The notes under the pieces are model-generated. The model saw nothing but the letters and a program-made list of their open reading frames with translations, was not told where the DNA came from and did no database searches. Below, piece after piece: positions 10,140-22,112 of a stretch of 64,000 nt of DNA. Positions within the stretch are counted from its first letter, which is position 1; every line of letters starts with the position of its first letter. Location: positions 15,862,003 through 15,926,002 of the forward strand of contig JAJEKV010000030.1 in NCBI GenBank assembly GCA_021234155.1, read 5' to 3'. Both the position numbers and the translations under genes were made by a program. Source of the stretch: Isoetes taiwanensis (taxonomy: Eukaryota > Streptophyta > Lycopodiopsida > Isoetales > Isoetaceae).

Positions 10140-13100
10140 CACAACATCAGAAAATGTTAGGTTCAAAATAAAGAAATCATGTAGCCCTTGGAATTTGCCA
10201 ATGGCATTCCAGTCTTTATCATAACCTTTCCCTTTTGTTGCTTTGTGTGCTATTGCAGAGTCAATTAAAGAACTTAGAAAGACCTGTTTTAACCAAATCA
10301 GATTTGGAGCTTTGTTTTCAATAGCAACCCTGTTTCTGTGCTTCCATATTGCCCAGCAGCACAAGGATCTCATTGTATTAAGAAGCCTGCTGTCAGAGTT
10401 TAGAAATTCTAACATACAAGAGTCCCCAGTAGCCCCTTTATTGACTTGTGCTGTCCAGCTCCAAAATTCTTGAATTTTGGGACATAAGAAAACATGATTA
10501 GATGTTTCAGCTTCTTCACATCCTAAAGGGCATGTCTCTGAACAAGAGGCATCATATTTTGCTCTCCTATAATTTGTAGAGAGGTTTTGATGTAAAACCA
10601 GCCAAATAAAGGTCTTTATTTTGTTTGCTGTGTAATTTTTCCAGCCCTGAGCACATATAGTAGCTAACTTCTTTTCATCACAGTTCCAAAACTATGTTGC
10701 TTTGGAAGGCTTATGCCTCACTAAATTTTTGTAAATATCCTTCACTGAATAGGTCTCCTTTCCTTTTAGATGCCATTGATTGGAGCTATCACACAATTCT
10801 TCATATTCCTGTACCTTATCCATAATAAGATTGTATATTTTCTTATCCAACAGTGAACCTTTGGTAACCATTGCAATTTCTTCCCATTTCCTCCAAGCTT
10901 TTTCCCCACATCTCAAATCTTCAATTTTCCTAATTTCTGCATTATGCCATTGCATGTACTTTTGTGGATGTTTGAGAGCCAAACATTCATTATCACTGTT
11001 CACGACCTCTGGAATCCAAAAAAAATGGATGTCTTTACTTTTAGCATCTAGAATTGGAGGTCTATAGCATAGTGCTGTAGAATTCCAAGCTTCAAACATT
11101 CTTTTAAGCACAATAAAAGTGTTTGGACATGGATTAAACTGAAAAAAGGCTGAGTCTGGGAGTTCATGTTTCAAACTGTGGCTGCCTACTGGGAATGACT
11201 CTTGTAGCCAAAATCTGATCAGTTTCATTGCAGGGGATGGAGAGGAATTATAAATGGCTCTCCATATCATCTTAGCAGCAAGAGCCTGGGCCTGAGTAAA
11301 TAGATCCTTACAGCCAAGTCCTCCTTCTTTCCTTGGTTTGATGAGGTCTCCCCAAGCAACTTTATGTACCCCTTGCCAAATAAAACGCCTTATAGCTGCC
11401 TCAATTTTACTGTATGATGCTTTATCACCAACTATTACTGATGAGAAATACACATGTATGCTGCTTATGATTGCATTAGCAATCTGCACTCTACCAGCCA
11501 AAGAAAGAGATGAAGAATACATACCTAATTTCTTTTTTATTCTGGTAATAATAGGATCCCAGAGACCTCGAAGTGAAGAATTCAGAGCCAAGGGAATTCC
11601 AAGAATTGATGTACCTTCATTCTTGTTTAGTATCTTGATGCCCTGTAATGTAGTCTCCATTGTGTCCAAAATAATTGCACATTTACTTCTATTTAACATA
11701 ACTCCAGAAATGTGACCAAACCTTTCCATCATAGTCAGGAAATTTGATAGGCTATTATCTTCCTGTTTTAGAAAGACAAAGATATCATCAGCATACTGCA
11801 TGAGGGAGAAAGTACCTTCATTACCTGGCAGCTCCAAACAAGTTATGTCCCCTTTTTCTTGCATATGGATTACCAATTTGGTAACCATTTCTGCCACAAT
11901 TAGAAACAGATATGGAGCTAGGGGGCATCCTTGCCTCACACCTCTTCTGCATGGGAATTGTTCTGTAGGAGTGCCATTAATTATGAGTGCAGATGAAGCC
12001 ATGATGTTAAATCCATACACCTTTTGATAAATCCTCTCTGACAACCCCAAGTGAGCCATTGCCTTCTCAAGGAACTGCCAGCTGATAGTATCATATGCCC
12101 TTTTAAAATCCAACTTGAGAAGCATGCATTCCTGACCAGACAATTTATTCCAATGAAGACCTTCAGTTGCACCAATGTAATTATCCAATATATTCCTCTG
12201 AGGTAAGAAGGCTGACTGAACAGGATTTATTACCTTCATTAGACTTAATTTTAGTCTGTTGGCCAAGATTTTTGCCAGCAGTTTATATGTGGTATTAGTG
12301 AGAGAAATTGGTCTCCAATCTCCAAGATTCACTGGATTTTCCACTTTTGGTATGAGGGTAATATGGCCTGCATTAATGGCTGGATGCAAATATTTGGCTT
12401 TCCACGCCCCTTGAATGAATAAAATGAAGTCCTCTTTTATTAGCTCCCAGAATTCCATATAAAACTCAGGCTGAAGTCCATCTGGACCTGGACTTTTCCT
12501 AGTGCCATGTTTTGCAGAGTTTCCTTAATCTCTTTTTCCTCAGGTACTATGAGCATGTCATCTTTCTCAATTTGTGTTCCTTTGGGAATTTCCTCAAAGA
12601 ATTTATCAATTTCCTGCTCATCAACCTTATAACTGCTGAATAGGTTTTTGTATTCCTTGAGGAAGAAATTCTGAATCTGTATTTGACTATCAAAGACATT
12701 ACCCTCATTCCCTTTGACTTGAATAATACCATTGTTTAGAATTCTGTTTTTTGCTGTCCTAAAGAAAAAAGCTGACCCTGCATCATCCATTTCATTGATA
12801 TATTTACACCTGCATTTTATTGCTAGACTCTTGGCTTCAGCCTCCTCAATTCTTTTAACTTTAGATGTCAACTCACACTCCTCCTGCCAAGTTATATTGT
12901 CTTTATCCTGGAAAAGCTTTTTCCTGATCTCTCTCATTTCTTCATAAACTTCTTGCTTTTCCTTCCTTTTCTTAGTATTCCACTCTCTTCCCCAATCTTT
13001 AATCCAACCCTTGACCTTTTTAATCTTCTGAACAAAGATGTTCATAGATTCAGTTAAGGGAATTTTAGGGAGATGTCTGTAAAATTCAGAGAATGCTTCA

Positions 13101-13878
13101 CAAAAGCTTTTATTATGTAGCAAACCTGTATTAAATTTGAAAGGAATATTGTCCCCTCCCTTTCTTGGTTGTGCCACATACCCTAGAAACTGAGGGAAAT
13201 GATCTGAAATAGAATTCCCAATGTCACAGGACGTGACCAAGTTATCTCAGCTTTCCAGATCTGAATTCCATAGATAAAATCTAACCAATAAGCAGTATGT
13301 CCTCTGGTCTCCTTTCCTTTTATTACACCAGGAGTATTTGTGTGTAGAGGAAGGGGGGAAATATACAAAGTTTGTCATCAAATTGTCCCAAGCCAGTCTT
13401 TCCCCCTTAGACATGTTTAATTGCTTCCCCATTTTCTGGTCCCATGTAGGTGTGTTTTGAAGTCCCCTGCCATCAACCAATTCCTAGTCTGATGACCAAG
13501 GATCCAGCTGTTAATTTGGATCCATTGCTCCTCCCTCTCAGCAGGGTCAGTCGAAGCATACACATTAATTATACCAATGGTGTCCTTCCCTTTTTGTAAG
13601 ACTGCTACAATCCACCTTCCTCCCGGATGACAGTATTTTTCTAAACAAGAGTACCCCTACCAGACCATACAAATTCCACCCTTGGTTCCATCTGCCTTGG
13701 ACCAAACAGAGTCACCATTTGGCATAATCCATTCTCCAAGATTTGCTGATTCAAAAGCTAGTAGTCTATGTTCTTGGAGCAGTATTATGTTAGCTTTCAT
13801 CTCTTTTAAAGCTATTAAGGCTCTCTTTCTCATGAGAGGTCCTTTAATCCCTCTCATGTTCCAGGTGGTGATCTTCAT
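10110..13878 (-). pseudogene. L1 ORF2: endonuclease, reverse transcriptase and zf-RVT region (broken)
   Basis: ORF2 begins at ATG 13878 with MKITTWNMRGIKGPLMRKRA, the N-terminal motif of L1 endonucleases. The endonuclease part is broken between 13657 and 13240. The reverse-transcriptase part is the longest frame (12458-10692), with GDWRPISLTNTTYKLLAKIL, QSAFLPQRNI, GVRQGCPLAPYLF and the catalytic MQYADDI box. A frameshift near 12500 separates GKSPGPDG from its upstream part. A single in-frame TAG at 10690-10692 interrupts it, after which the zf-RVT-like tail continues (CSETCPLGCEEAETSNHVF) to 10110. Apart from these lesions the domain order is complete. Confidence 0.9.
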
Positions 13879-15725
13879 TATGCTGCAGTCTTCTTTACCC
13901 CCTGACTTCTCAGATTTAGAGCAGGGTTGTTTTCAGTAAATTGAACCTTTCTAACCCCTTTCTTTCTTGGTAAAGGGGTGTAGAACTTATCCCCCATCTC
14001 TTCATTTATGATATTTTCTTTCCCTTGAGCTTGGTTGACAGTCTTGTTTAGCGTGGTTGGACTTATTGGCCTGTTGACTTGCCTCAAGGTGTCAACTACC
14101 AGGCATAATCTGTTGTGTTTCCCTGCTTGGTGTTTTGGACCACCCCCTAGCCAGATGGACTTACAGGGTCATTGGTCTTCTTATCTCCCTTCTTTGCATG
14201 ATGTGGAGTGTAGAACTTTTCACAGTTTCCTTCTGTATCACCTGCATTCTTACATTCATTCATATTCTGCCCCAATGGACTTATTGGCCTGTTGAGTATC
14301 TCAACTTCCAGGCTATCAAAGGGCTTACTTCCTTGCTGACAGGCCAGACCCTGGCACTGTGGACTTACAGGGTCACTGGATCTGAATTTGTCATCCTTAG
14401 CTGGAGTATGGAATTGAATCAATGGACTTGTTGGTCTACTGATCAGCTCAGTTACCAGGCCATCTGATTGCAGAGAGTTTGGCTGAGAATTGTAAACCAT
14501 ATCTTGGCCAATTGGACTATAAGATCGTTGGTTAAACTAACCATACCCTGGCCATTTGGACTTATAGGGTCATTGGTTAGACAATTACTTTCTGAACTAA
14601 ATTTTAGTTCCTCAGTTCCCCCTTCAGATTCTCCATCAAAATCTATAGGAGATCTAGTAAAGAATTTATACTGTGCTTGTTCCTCCCTTGGAGATCCAAT
14701 TGTAATAGGGGTTTCAGGAATTATCTCTCTTTCCATATCTTCTTGTCTCTCCATAAGTTGCAGCAAGATGTCATGCATTTCTTCACTACCCTGCTTGGCA
14801 CATTCATTTGGTTCAGGTGATGTAAAATTGATCCTTTTGGCAGAAGAATTGAATTCATCTGTCCTAGAAGGCTCTCCTTTGTAAATCTTTGTTCCCTCTT
14901 TTGAAATATCAGAATCTGAGGAATCCGGATAACTATTTATAGGAGGGATGATTGCCTCACTTATAATTAATTTATTACTCCTCAACATATGGGCTGGAGT
15001 TATGACCATGCTGTCGAGTTGGACCAAGTCTTTCCCTTTCCTATTATCCCTCTGGGCTTCACTGGGGTTGACCAAGACTTTGACTTTCTCAACCATCTTG
15101 TCATGCTGTTGTTTTTTCTTCCACTCTGATTTGAGTTTGACCAACTCTTTCCCTTTTTGCATTTCATTCTGTTTTCTCTCTTTGGCATTCAACTTTCTTG
15201 CTTTCTTATATGCACTACCATTTTTATGCTTTTTTTTGGATTTACTAGGGGTCCATCCTTCATCAGTCTTTGTGAAAATTCCTTTATCTGATTTTCCCAA
15301 ATTGATCCCTTTATCTGATTTTTCCAAATTGAGCACATGACTGGGCCTTTGATTTCTGGTTCTAGCCATCCATTTCCCCTGGCAGACCCTCCACCATGAA
15401 GCCTAAGACCGCAAATTGTGCATGGGGTGGGGAGACCATTCCAAATCAGTTTCAATGTTTTACTCCCACCAAAGTAGTCATTATACTTAATCTCCATAGG
15501 GATATCCTTTAAGATATCCAATTGCACCTAAATTCTGGGTGCTCTTTCCGGGATTGCCTCCCATCCAATGTACTCTCCAACCCTGAAAAGAGACTCTTAA
15601 AAATATCTTCATGCCAGTACATGGGACTCAGACCCTGGACTGAGCATGAGGCCGGGTGTTATAATTGCTGAAGGTCATTTGGGTCGAATTTGGCATTCCA
15701 TTTCGTGGGTACGGAACGATGTAAG
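13878..15725 (-). pseudogene. L1 ORF1, 3' portion: DUF4283 end, zinc knuckle, repeat-rich tail
   Basis: From about 15725 leftwards the frame gives VPTKWNAKFDPND, then LSPMYWHEDIFKSLF, then VQLDILKDIPMEIKYN and CTICGLRLHGGG. This is the end of a DUF4283-like domain and a zinc-knuckle-like motif. A lysine-rich basic region follows (15369-15000), then an acidic linker, then a tail repeating N-x-P-[IV]-S-P about seven times. The frame is broken near 15650 (TAA) and between the blocks around 15390, 14480 and 14100. ORF1 ends in TAA at 13880-13878, overlapping the ORF2 ATG by one base. Confidence 0.8.
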
Positions 15726-15739
15726 GGCGCTAACAGCAG

Positions 15740-16515
15740 CGCCATGTGAACAGTAAGGTAAGGTTGACAGAGCCATCAGTGGGGCCAATGCAGGATCAGA
15801 AGAGTGACAGAAACAGGTATATGGGAACAGATAGTGAAAGAATGGAAAAGGTAGTACAGGTGTAGGTTGAGGCATGTACTCATGGGAATGAGGCAAGTAA
15901 TTTGGGGCAGGGTGGTCAGGGCACGGTTCCCGAGGCACTTTCTGGGAACCCTGTGTGTGGAAAACAGGATAGATAGGAAAAAGGATGGGTGTCCTTTTTG
16001 GCCAGTTAACAACTCCCATGCAGAACTAAATTATCGAAATCTTACAGACATTGACAGAGAAAGAAAGGAATACTGGAAATTCTTTCTTTGTTTGTGGAGA
16101 CTGGTTGATACCAAAAATGGCGGATGGAGCGGGCATTAGGACGAGATCAAGAACCATCCCTCCGGTTCAGATGCAGAGTCAGTTAGTGCAACCCTTGTTG
16201 GACGAGATCAATCAGGAGCAGAGAAGAATATTGCAAAAGCAAGAATGCAGGATCAAGCCTGAGTTTCAAGGTATTCCTTCTCTTAAACACCAATAGTCCT
16301 AAATAGGCTAAAAGAATTCGAAACCAAAGCTGCTATTGGATGTATTAGGCATGAAGGAGTCAAGCTTTCTACTATAAGAGCAGAGCTGGTCAAAATGGGG
16401 AAAACTTTAGATATCAAAAACATGTTTTGGCTCGAGTTCCCTTTCTTTGTTATCGAATGTGGTAATGCACAATCAGTGCAATTCCTCCTTAAACAGGGAA
16501 CCATTTTCCGAGTAA
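15740..16515 (+). pseudogene. Inverted 5' end of the L1: 5' UTR and ORF1 N-terminus
   Basis: This piece reads in the opposite direction to the rest of the element. A candidate start at 16120 gives MADGAGIRTRSRTIPPVQMQ. After a frame change it continues NRLKEFETKAAIGCIRHEGV, then FFVIECGNAQSVQFLLKQGT and runs into the TSD. That is the N-terminal half of a DUF4283-like domain. Its natural continuation (KWNAKFDPND) is found on the minus strand at about 15700. The layout matches a twin-priming 5' inversion as described for mammalian L1. Confidence 0.7.
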
Positions 16516-16516
16516 A

Positions 16517-16760
16517 TTTGCACTAGATTCAATAATTATCTGCATATAAAATGCTTTTGATTTGGCCCAGTATATTTCTATTTTAGCTTTAAGATGCCAC
16601 ATGCTTTTTACTCACTTCCAAAAGCCTGAATCACAGTTAAATCTTATTTGCACTAGATTCAATAATTATCTGCATATAAAATGCTTTTGATTTGGCCCAG
16701 TATATTTATGTTTTATCTTTAAGATCCCGCATGCTTTTTTAGTCACTTTCAAAAGCCTAC
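16517..16760. repeat. 130-bp direct duplication at the L1 target
   Basis: The sequence starting TTTGCACTAGATTCAATAAT is present at 16517 and again at 16647 with few changes. The left flank of the L1 (9511-9535) reads AAATCTTATTTGCACTAGATTC like the start of the second copy, so the duplication predates the L1. Confidence 0.8.
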
Positions 16761-16884
16761 TATGCTCACATGTGTCTAGGCATGATGTACTTAGCATTTG
16801 AGGCCAAAGAATGCCCCAATAGATCCAACAAATTTTCTTGATCAAAAGCAATATTGGTATTGATTAGAAACAAAATTCAAGGGA

Positions 16885-17275
16885 TTCTTACAATGGAGTC
16901 TCGGCATTTAAGTCATATGTATTTTGAAATGCAATGCATAGGCTTCCAGGCAGAGCTACTAAATCCGAGTTCTCTTCACACTCTCCCAAAATGTCTCACA
17001 CCGGAGTCTCGACATTTTCATCTTATGTATTTTGAAATGTGCTTCACAGGCTTCTAGATAGAGCTACCGTATTCTACGTAGAGCTATAAATCCGAGTTCT
17101 TAATAGTCTCCCAAAATGTCTCACAGTGGAACCTTGGCGTTTTTGTCATATCTATTTTAAAATGCGCTTCATAGGCTTCCAGGCAGAGCTATTGAATCCG
17201 GAGCTATTGAATCCAGAGCTATTTAATCCAAAGCTACTGAATCTGTGTCCTTAATACTCTCCTAAAATGGCCATT
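16885..17275. repeat. Tandem repeat, three units of about 120 bp
   Basis: Each unit carries GGAGTCTCGGCATTT / GTATTTTGAAATG / CATAGGCTTCCAGGCAGAGCTA / CTCCCAAAATGTCTCACA variants. Between 17190 and 17245 the segment GAATCCRGAGCTATT is itself repeated about four times. It is non-coding. Confidence 0.7.
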
Positions 17276-17514
17276 GAGTCTTTCCTTTTCAATAATTTAA
17301 TTGAATTTTCCATGCAGACCCTTCACATAGTAGTTGCTTTTTCTTTTGATGGATGTGGAAGTGCTTGAAAACATCTTTTCAATTTGTTGTTGGAAGAGCT
17401 TTTCATATCATCTCTTGATAGATAAATGCAGCGGAATATAACATAGATCTAGCTATCAAGGCTTGTAAAATGCCAAATGTATCCTTCTAAGTGAGGACAA
17501 CAACATCCATTCTA

Positions 17515-17620
17515 GTTTTTGCAATGCATGCCACATAAGAGTATAGTTGCATGGAATGCAATGATTGCAAGTTATGTTAGAGATGGACACCTTCGGGAGC
17601 ATTTTATCTCTGTGAACAAA
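17515..17620 (+). pseudogene. PPR-repeat fragment
   Basis: One frame reads CMPHKSIVAWNAMIASYVRD, followed by GHLREHF. This is a textbook PPR motif of the PLS class seen in plant organelle RNA-editing proteins. Only one repeat is present and the frame soon degenerates, so it is a relic or a short exon of a decayed gene. Confidence 0.65.
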
Positions 17621-18850
17621 TGTCTGAAATCCTTCTCATTTTATTTTATTTTTTTAATCTTTAATCTGAAAGGCTATCCATGTGTTACGTTGTCATTATT
17701 TTTGTCATTAGCAGTTAACTAATTGCTTGCATGACCCTTGTATGTTTGTAGGAAAAAAACGATTCATCAGCTTAATTTCCAGCATTGTTTGAAGTTATGA
17801 TCAAGGTATGGACAGAAAGAGAAGGCGGTCTTTGTTCAGGTTAAAAAGTTGCACTTTGGTATATAGCCACTCTTAGAAGATTTGACAAAAAAATAAGCAA
17901 TTAAAAAGCTAAAAACACAAGGTGCTCGTACAAAATTAAACACGTGAAAAGGCTGAAAGTTGCTGGGATGCTTGAATAGTTGGCTCTATTCACTCTATAC
18001 AATTAGATATGTACAACTATTTATATTTTTGTGCAATGCAAATGCAAAGGGAAAAAACTATGGAACAACTTTTCAATGAAATGTTCAAAGACTTTATCCT
18101 ATCCATTATGGGGACCCAAATTAGGAAAATACTACTTTGACGAACTTGTTTATATAGATACTTCATCATCTGGAGTTGGATATGTGCTCAGGTAGATTCA
18201 GACATTTTGTTTGGTAGACGTTTATCAAACATTTATGTTGAACAAATTTTCTAGTCTTATCTTTTTTTATCTCCACCATATTGTTAAGTGGATGTTCCTC
18301 ATAGTAGATGTTCATTTCATTGTTGGATGGTCTTAATTGCACATAATGAAGCAGCCAACTTACCTGTCAAATGTTATGAACATTAAATGGTACAAACATT
18401 TAAGATTTGGATTTACGTGTAGGAGTGTATGGCTTTGCGTGCATATATTCATCTAAAAATCTTGCTCATCTTTTCATGGCGTAACGCTATTTATATCCTT
18501 AGAGATAAAAGTGGCACAGTATTTGCATGGGCTAATTAATAAGGAAAGAATTAGAAAAAGAGATATAACAACTCACGACTCACATTTGTTCGAATCAAAA
18601 ATATTTCACAACCTACATTTATGCTATACTTCTTGTGCTTAAAGTGTAATAATATACAAATGCCCAAGAAAATACCAGTGCCCATCAAAGTGGTTTCCTG
18701 AGGTTGCAGGTAATATGCTTTTCTTCCTGGTTTAAAGGCCGCTGAATTGTGTAATGATATTTAATGGCTCCAGCTGAAAAAACATCATCATACTGACTAG
18801 AGCTTCTACTGAGGAGGCATAAGGTTAGCTATGTTAATAAATTAATTATA
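17621..18850. other. Intergenic A/T-rich DNA with a possible retroelement RNase H relic
   Basis: Most of this stretch shows nothing. Around 18105-18192 one frame gives YYFDELVYIDTSSSGVGYVL, which resembles the start of the RNase H domain in Ty3-type retroelements. It is too short to classify firmly. Confidence 0.3.
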
Positions 18851-19139
18851 GATGGCGCAGCCCACAGGCTAGGGTTTTGGCGTCGGTTCAGTCTGTGATA
18901 TCTCCCTCCTCGGGTATCCGTTTCCTGCGATTCTTGGTGCGTTGGAAAGCCTGTGCAGTGAGCTTTCCAACGGTGTATGGCATCAGGTGGTTTTCGTGCT
19001 GCTTCAGTCCCGGAATTGGGATCCTCTATTTCGGCCTCCATGGTTGCCTCCGCAGATGACGCTTCCACCAGAACTTTTCGGCGCGGGGGTACTGCGAGGC
19101 CAGACACCTCTCAGGGGAACATCACGGCGGTGCAATGGG

Positions 19140-21326
19140 GAGCGATGCGCAACAGCTTTATGATCCCCCCGGGAACACGGGACAGATGTGCCCCCGCGAA
19201 CATGGCCCAACCGGGTGATCTGTAAGAAGATGTCGAAGAGGGGCTGCAGCGCCTGGCTAATGGGAAGGCAGCAGATTTGGACGGCCTGCAAGCGGAGTTG
19301 CTTAAGTGGGCAGGACAGCCCATGGTGCTCGTCCCTGGCTTTGCACCGTTCCTTGAGTGGTCTTTGCAAAGGGTTTTCCCGGTCATGGACACAAGCGTGG
19401 GTTGTTCTGATCTACAAGGCAGGGGACCCACACTGTCCAGCCAATTACCGAACCATCATGGTCAGCTCAGTGTTTGCCAAGCTGTGCGCGGGCATTCTCG
19501 AATAGCAGGTAACCAGATGGGCAGAGGCAGCGGAAGTCAGGGAACTTACCCAGGCAGGCTTCTGACCCCGACATTCGACCATTGATCACATCTTCACACT
19601 CAGGGCCCTGATCGAGGACAGCAGGAACCGTCGGGAGGACCTGTACTGCTGTGTTGTGGACTTTGCAAAAGCTTTCGACACAGTACCCCGGGAAAAGTTG
19701 TGGGCGAGATTGCACCATCTGGGGCTCCCTATTTATCTACAGAACGCAGTGTACAGACTGTACGAGAGCTGCACAGGCCGCATGCAATCTGAAGGACAGT
19801 CATTTTCCAGTAGCATTGGAGTTAGGCAAGGTTCTCCTCTCTCACCCACACTCTTTGGACTTTACATTGACCAGTTGGAGGTCTGGCTTGCTACCAATGG
19901 GGGGGACGGTATACAGCTCTTGCACCAGGTCATCTGGCAGCTCATCTATGCGGATGATGTGGACCTCTTGGCCCATACACCAGAGGGCATGCAGGCATAC
20001 CTAGATGCCCTAGACACATTCTGCCAGGCGACAGACATGCGTGTCAACCTGGCCAAGACTAAGGTGGTCCTCATATCCTCCTCACGTCATCCAGCACCTC
20101 CGGCGCTCACTTATCAGGGGCAGATGGTAGAGGTTACACCCAGCTACAAGTACCTGGGGGTGGAATTTCCGTCCTCAATGTATTCGCCTTCGGGTGACCG
20201 CAGATTGGAAGGCGCTGTACGTAATGCAAAACAATAGTCACGGGGCCGAGCTGTATGACTGAGGCCACCAGTCACATTTGTTCCGGGCATTGGTGGAGCC
20301 AGTTCTTCTGTATGGGGTCAAGGTGTGGGGCCCAGTGGTGTCTTTGGCGACTTGGAACAACTTAGAACAGGTCCAGAAGGCATTTTTGACGCGGGCACTT
20401 GGGGTCAAGCCCTCAGTTCCATCTCAGATCTTGTTGCAGGAGACAGGATTCATGCCCCTGCAGCATGCGTCCCTCGATAGACACATTGTTTATTTCCAGA
20501 AGGTGGCCAGCATGGGCGACACTCGGCTCCCGCACTTGGCTTACGTTGTGGCGATGAGCCCGCAACGACTCAGGGCTTGTTGGAAGGACAAGAGAGCCCA
20601 GTGGCTAGCGCGCTGGAACGTAGACGCACGTAGGTGCGTCCAGGTGCACACAGATGCCGGCCGAGATAGGCTGAGGGGGTACTTGGACTCTTGTTTCCTG
20701 GGGAAGCTCTGGGACCACCATGCTCTGGAACATGTAAAGGTGGCACACTACAAACAGCACATAAACCCCACCCTGGTTCGAGGCCCACAGCTCTACCTGC
20801 GTTCTCAGTTGCCCATGAAGAAGCGCAGGATCATCGCGTCAATTCGAACAGGGGCCCACCATCTTCGGCTTGAGACGGGTCGGTGGGTTGGAGAGCCGCG
20901 CCAGGACGGCTTTGTCAGTGTTGCTCGCTGGGGGTTGTTGAGGATGAAAGACATGCCTTCCAGAGCTGTCCAGCCTATAGTCAGATTCGGGCTCGCTACA
21001 CTCTCTTGGTGCGACCTGGTCTGCCCCTGCACGAGCTACTCAGTACGCCGTCAGTTCGATTCCTTGGCTCCTACCTCCAGGAGGTGGGTTTTGTTTCTGC
21101 GGACTCACCTCTGCCCCCGGGCACCTACCTGAGGTGCCAGGAATTCATGTCGATATGTATATTTGTACAGCTGCCAGCAGGCTTGTTGCTGCGACAGTTT
21201 TTCCCTCCTAAGAGGGGGTTTTTTAATCCGGGTAGTAACGGGCTTGCTGCACCCGTGTAATTTGGGTCCCATAGGCCGATTGGCCTCCGCGGATGATAAA
21301 AGAACCTTCCTTCCTTCCTTCCTTCC
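19140..21326 (+). mobile_element. LINE family A, copy 2: reverse transcriptase to 3' end
   Basis: The element reads through an RT N-terminus (YKAGDPHCPANYRTIMVSS), VVDFAKAFDTVPREKLWARL, GVRQGSPLSPTLFGLYIDQL, the catalytic IYADDVDLL box, and the C-terminal region ALGVKPSVPSQILLQETGF. The frame changes at least at 19500, 19570, 20237 and 20900, so it is dead. The zinc-knuckle end is in another frame near 20910-20965. The 3' end has AGGCC-GATT-GGCCT and a (CCTT)n tail at 21304-21326. The 5' limit is uncertain; sequence from about 18850 may also belong to it. Confidence 0.9.
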
Positions 21327-21695
21327 TCTTCCTTGAGAAGAACCTTTGCATGTAGGAAGAGTGTTGCATCTAGAAAGGAATCTACAATAGAAATGAGGTT
21401 AGTCAAAAGGTTGGGCATAGATGCATTTAAATCCAAATTATCTATTTCTAATGATGGCCAAAAATGTCTTATATCTTAGTTTCTGTCTTTGAACACTTTA
21501 TTACAGCAGTCCATTTACAACTAAGAGACCTAAAAGATTTTGAACATATCAGAAATAACAGGAACTGTCTGAAATATTGGAAAACAATAGCTGTTATAGA
21601 TGTCTATTGGTGGTAGAGATAATACCTTCAGATTGCTTCCTCTTGTAAGTTGTAGGAGGTTTTGTAGAAACAGTTTCAGTCGTCTCAATGGTGAT
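21327..21695. other. No gene seen
   Basis: A/T-rich sequence with no recognised feature. In its right part the frame of the next entry can be followed past its stop (STKPPTTYKRKQS), suggesting a slightly longer ancestral protein. Confidence 0.4.
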
Positions 21696-22112
21696 CTATG
21701 TATCCTCAGTTGCAATAGAAGTGTTAATAGTATCACTACTCTCACCCTCATGTACATAGTCATCTGGAACATATACCACCTCCCCTTTATTAACTTGAGC
21801 CATATTTTGTAGAAAGTTGAAGTTTCTAATGCAGGAAGGTACAAAGACTAGTCCTGTACGTCCAGGTACAGGACTATTCCTGAGTACCACGGAGCAGGGC
21901 ACAGTCTTTGCAAAAATTCGACGAGAGTCCTTGTTGTGGGGTAGCACCTCCAATACTGCAGCTTCCCATAATTTCATTTGAGCCTCAGCAGTGGCAAATT
22001 CAACTGCACTAGCTCGGCATGCCTTAAACTGATCATCAGTTATTTTTGTAGGCTGCTCAAGTCCATACAATAGCATTTTGACCACTCCAAATTTGACTCT
22101 AGATATGAGCAA
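21696..22112 (-). CDS. Hypothetical protein, 138 codons
   Basis: An uninterrupted frame runs from ATG 22112 to a stop at 21696. It has balanced composition and segments such as DDQFKACRASAVEFATAEAQ and VVYVPDDYVHEGE. Reading past the stop continues with a Thr/Lys-rich tail. There are no transmembrane segments or known motifs. It could be a gag-like or accessory fragment of a retroelement, or a host exon. I do not recognise it. Confidence 0.4.
   Translation of the reverse strand: MLISRVKFGVVKMLLYGLEQPTKITDDQFKACRASAVEFATAEAQMKLWEAAVLEVLPHNKDSRRIFAKTVPCSVVLRNSPVPGRTGLVFVPSCIRNFNFLQNMAQVNKGEVVYVPDDYVHEGESSDTINTSIATEDT

Larger units (their letters stand above)
9521..16530 (-). mobile_element. 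L1-type LINE with 15-bp TSD and inverted 5' segment
   Basis: The direct repeat ATTTGCACTAGATTC occurs at 9521-9535 and 16516-16530 and brackets about 6.98 kb. Just inside the left copy is an A-rich tail (on the minus strand) at 9536-9567. From right to left the element holds an inverted 5' segment (about 15740-16515, sense on plus), the rest of ORF1 (15725-13878), ORF2 (13878-10110) and a 3' region with a small extra frame. This is the organisation of plant L1 elements. It carries several frame breaks and is unlikely to be active. The flanking host sequence is itself duplicated (16517-16760). Confidence 0.9.

Noticed and set aside
16897-17275. Possible CRISPR-like regularly spaced repeats
   Set aside because: The units are whole tandem repeats of about 120 bp without unique spacers, in a clearly eukaryotic context.
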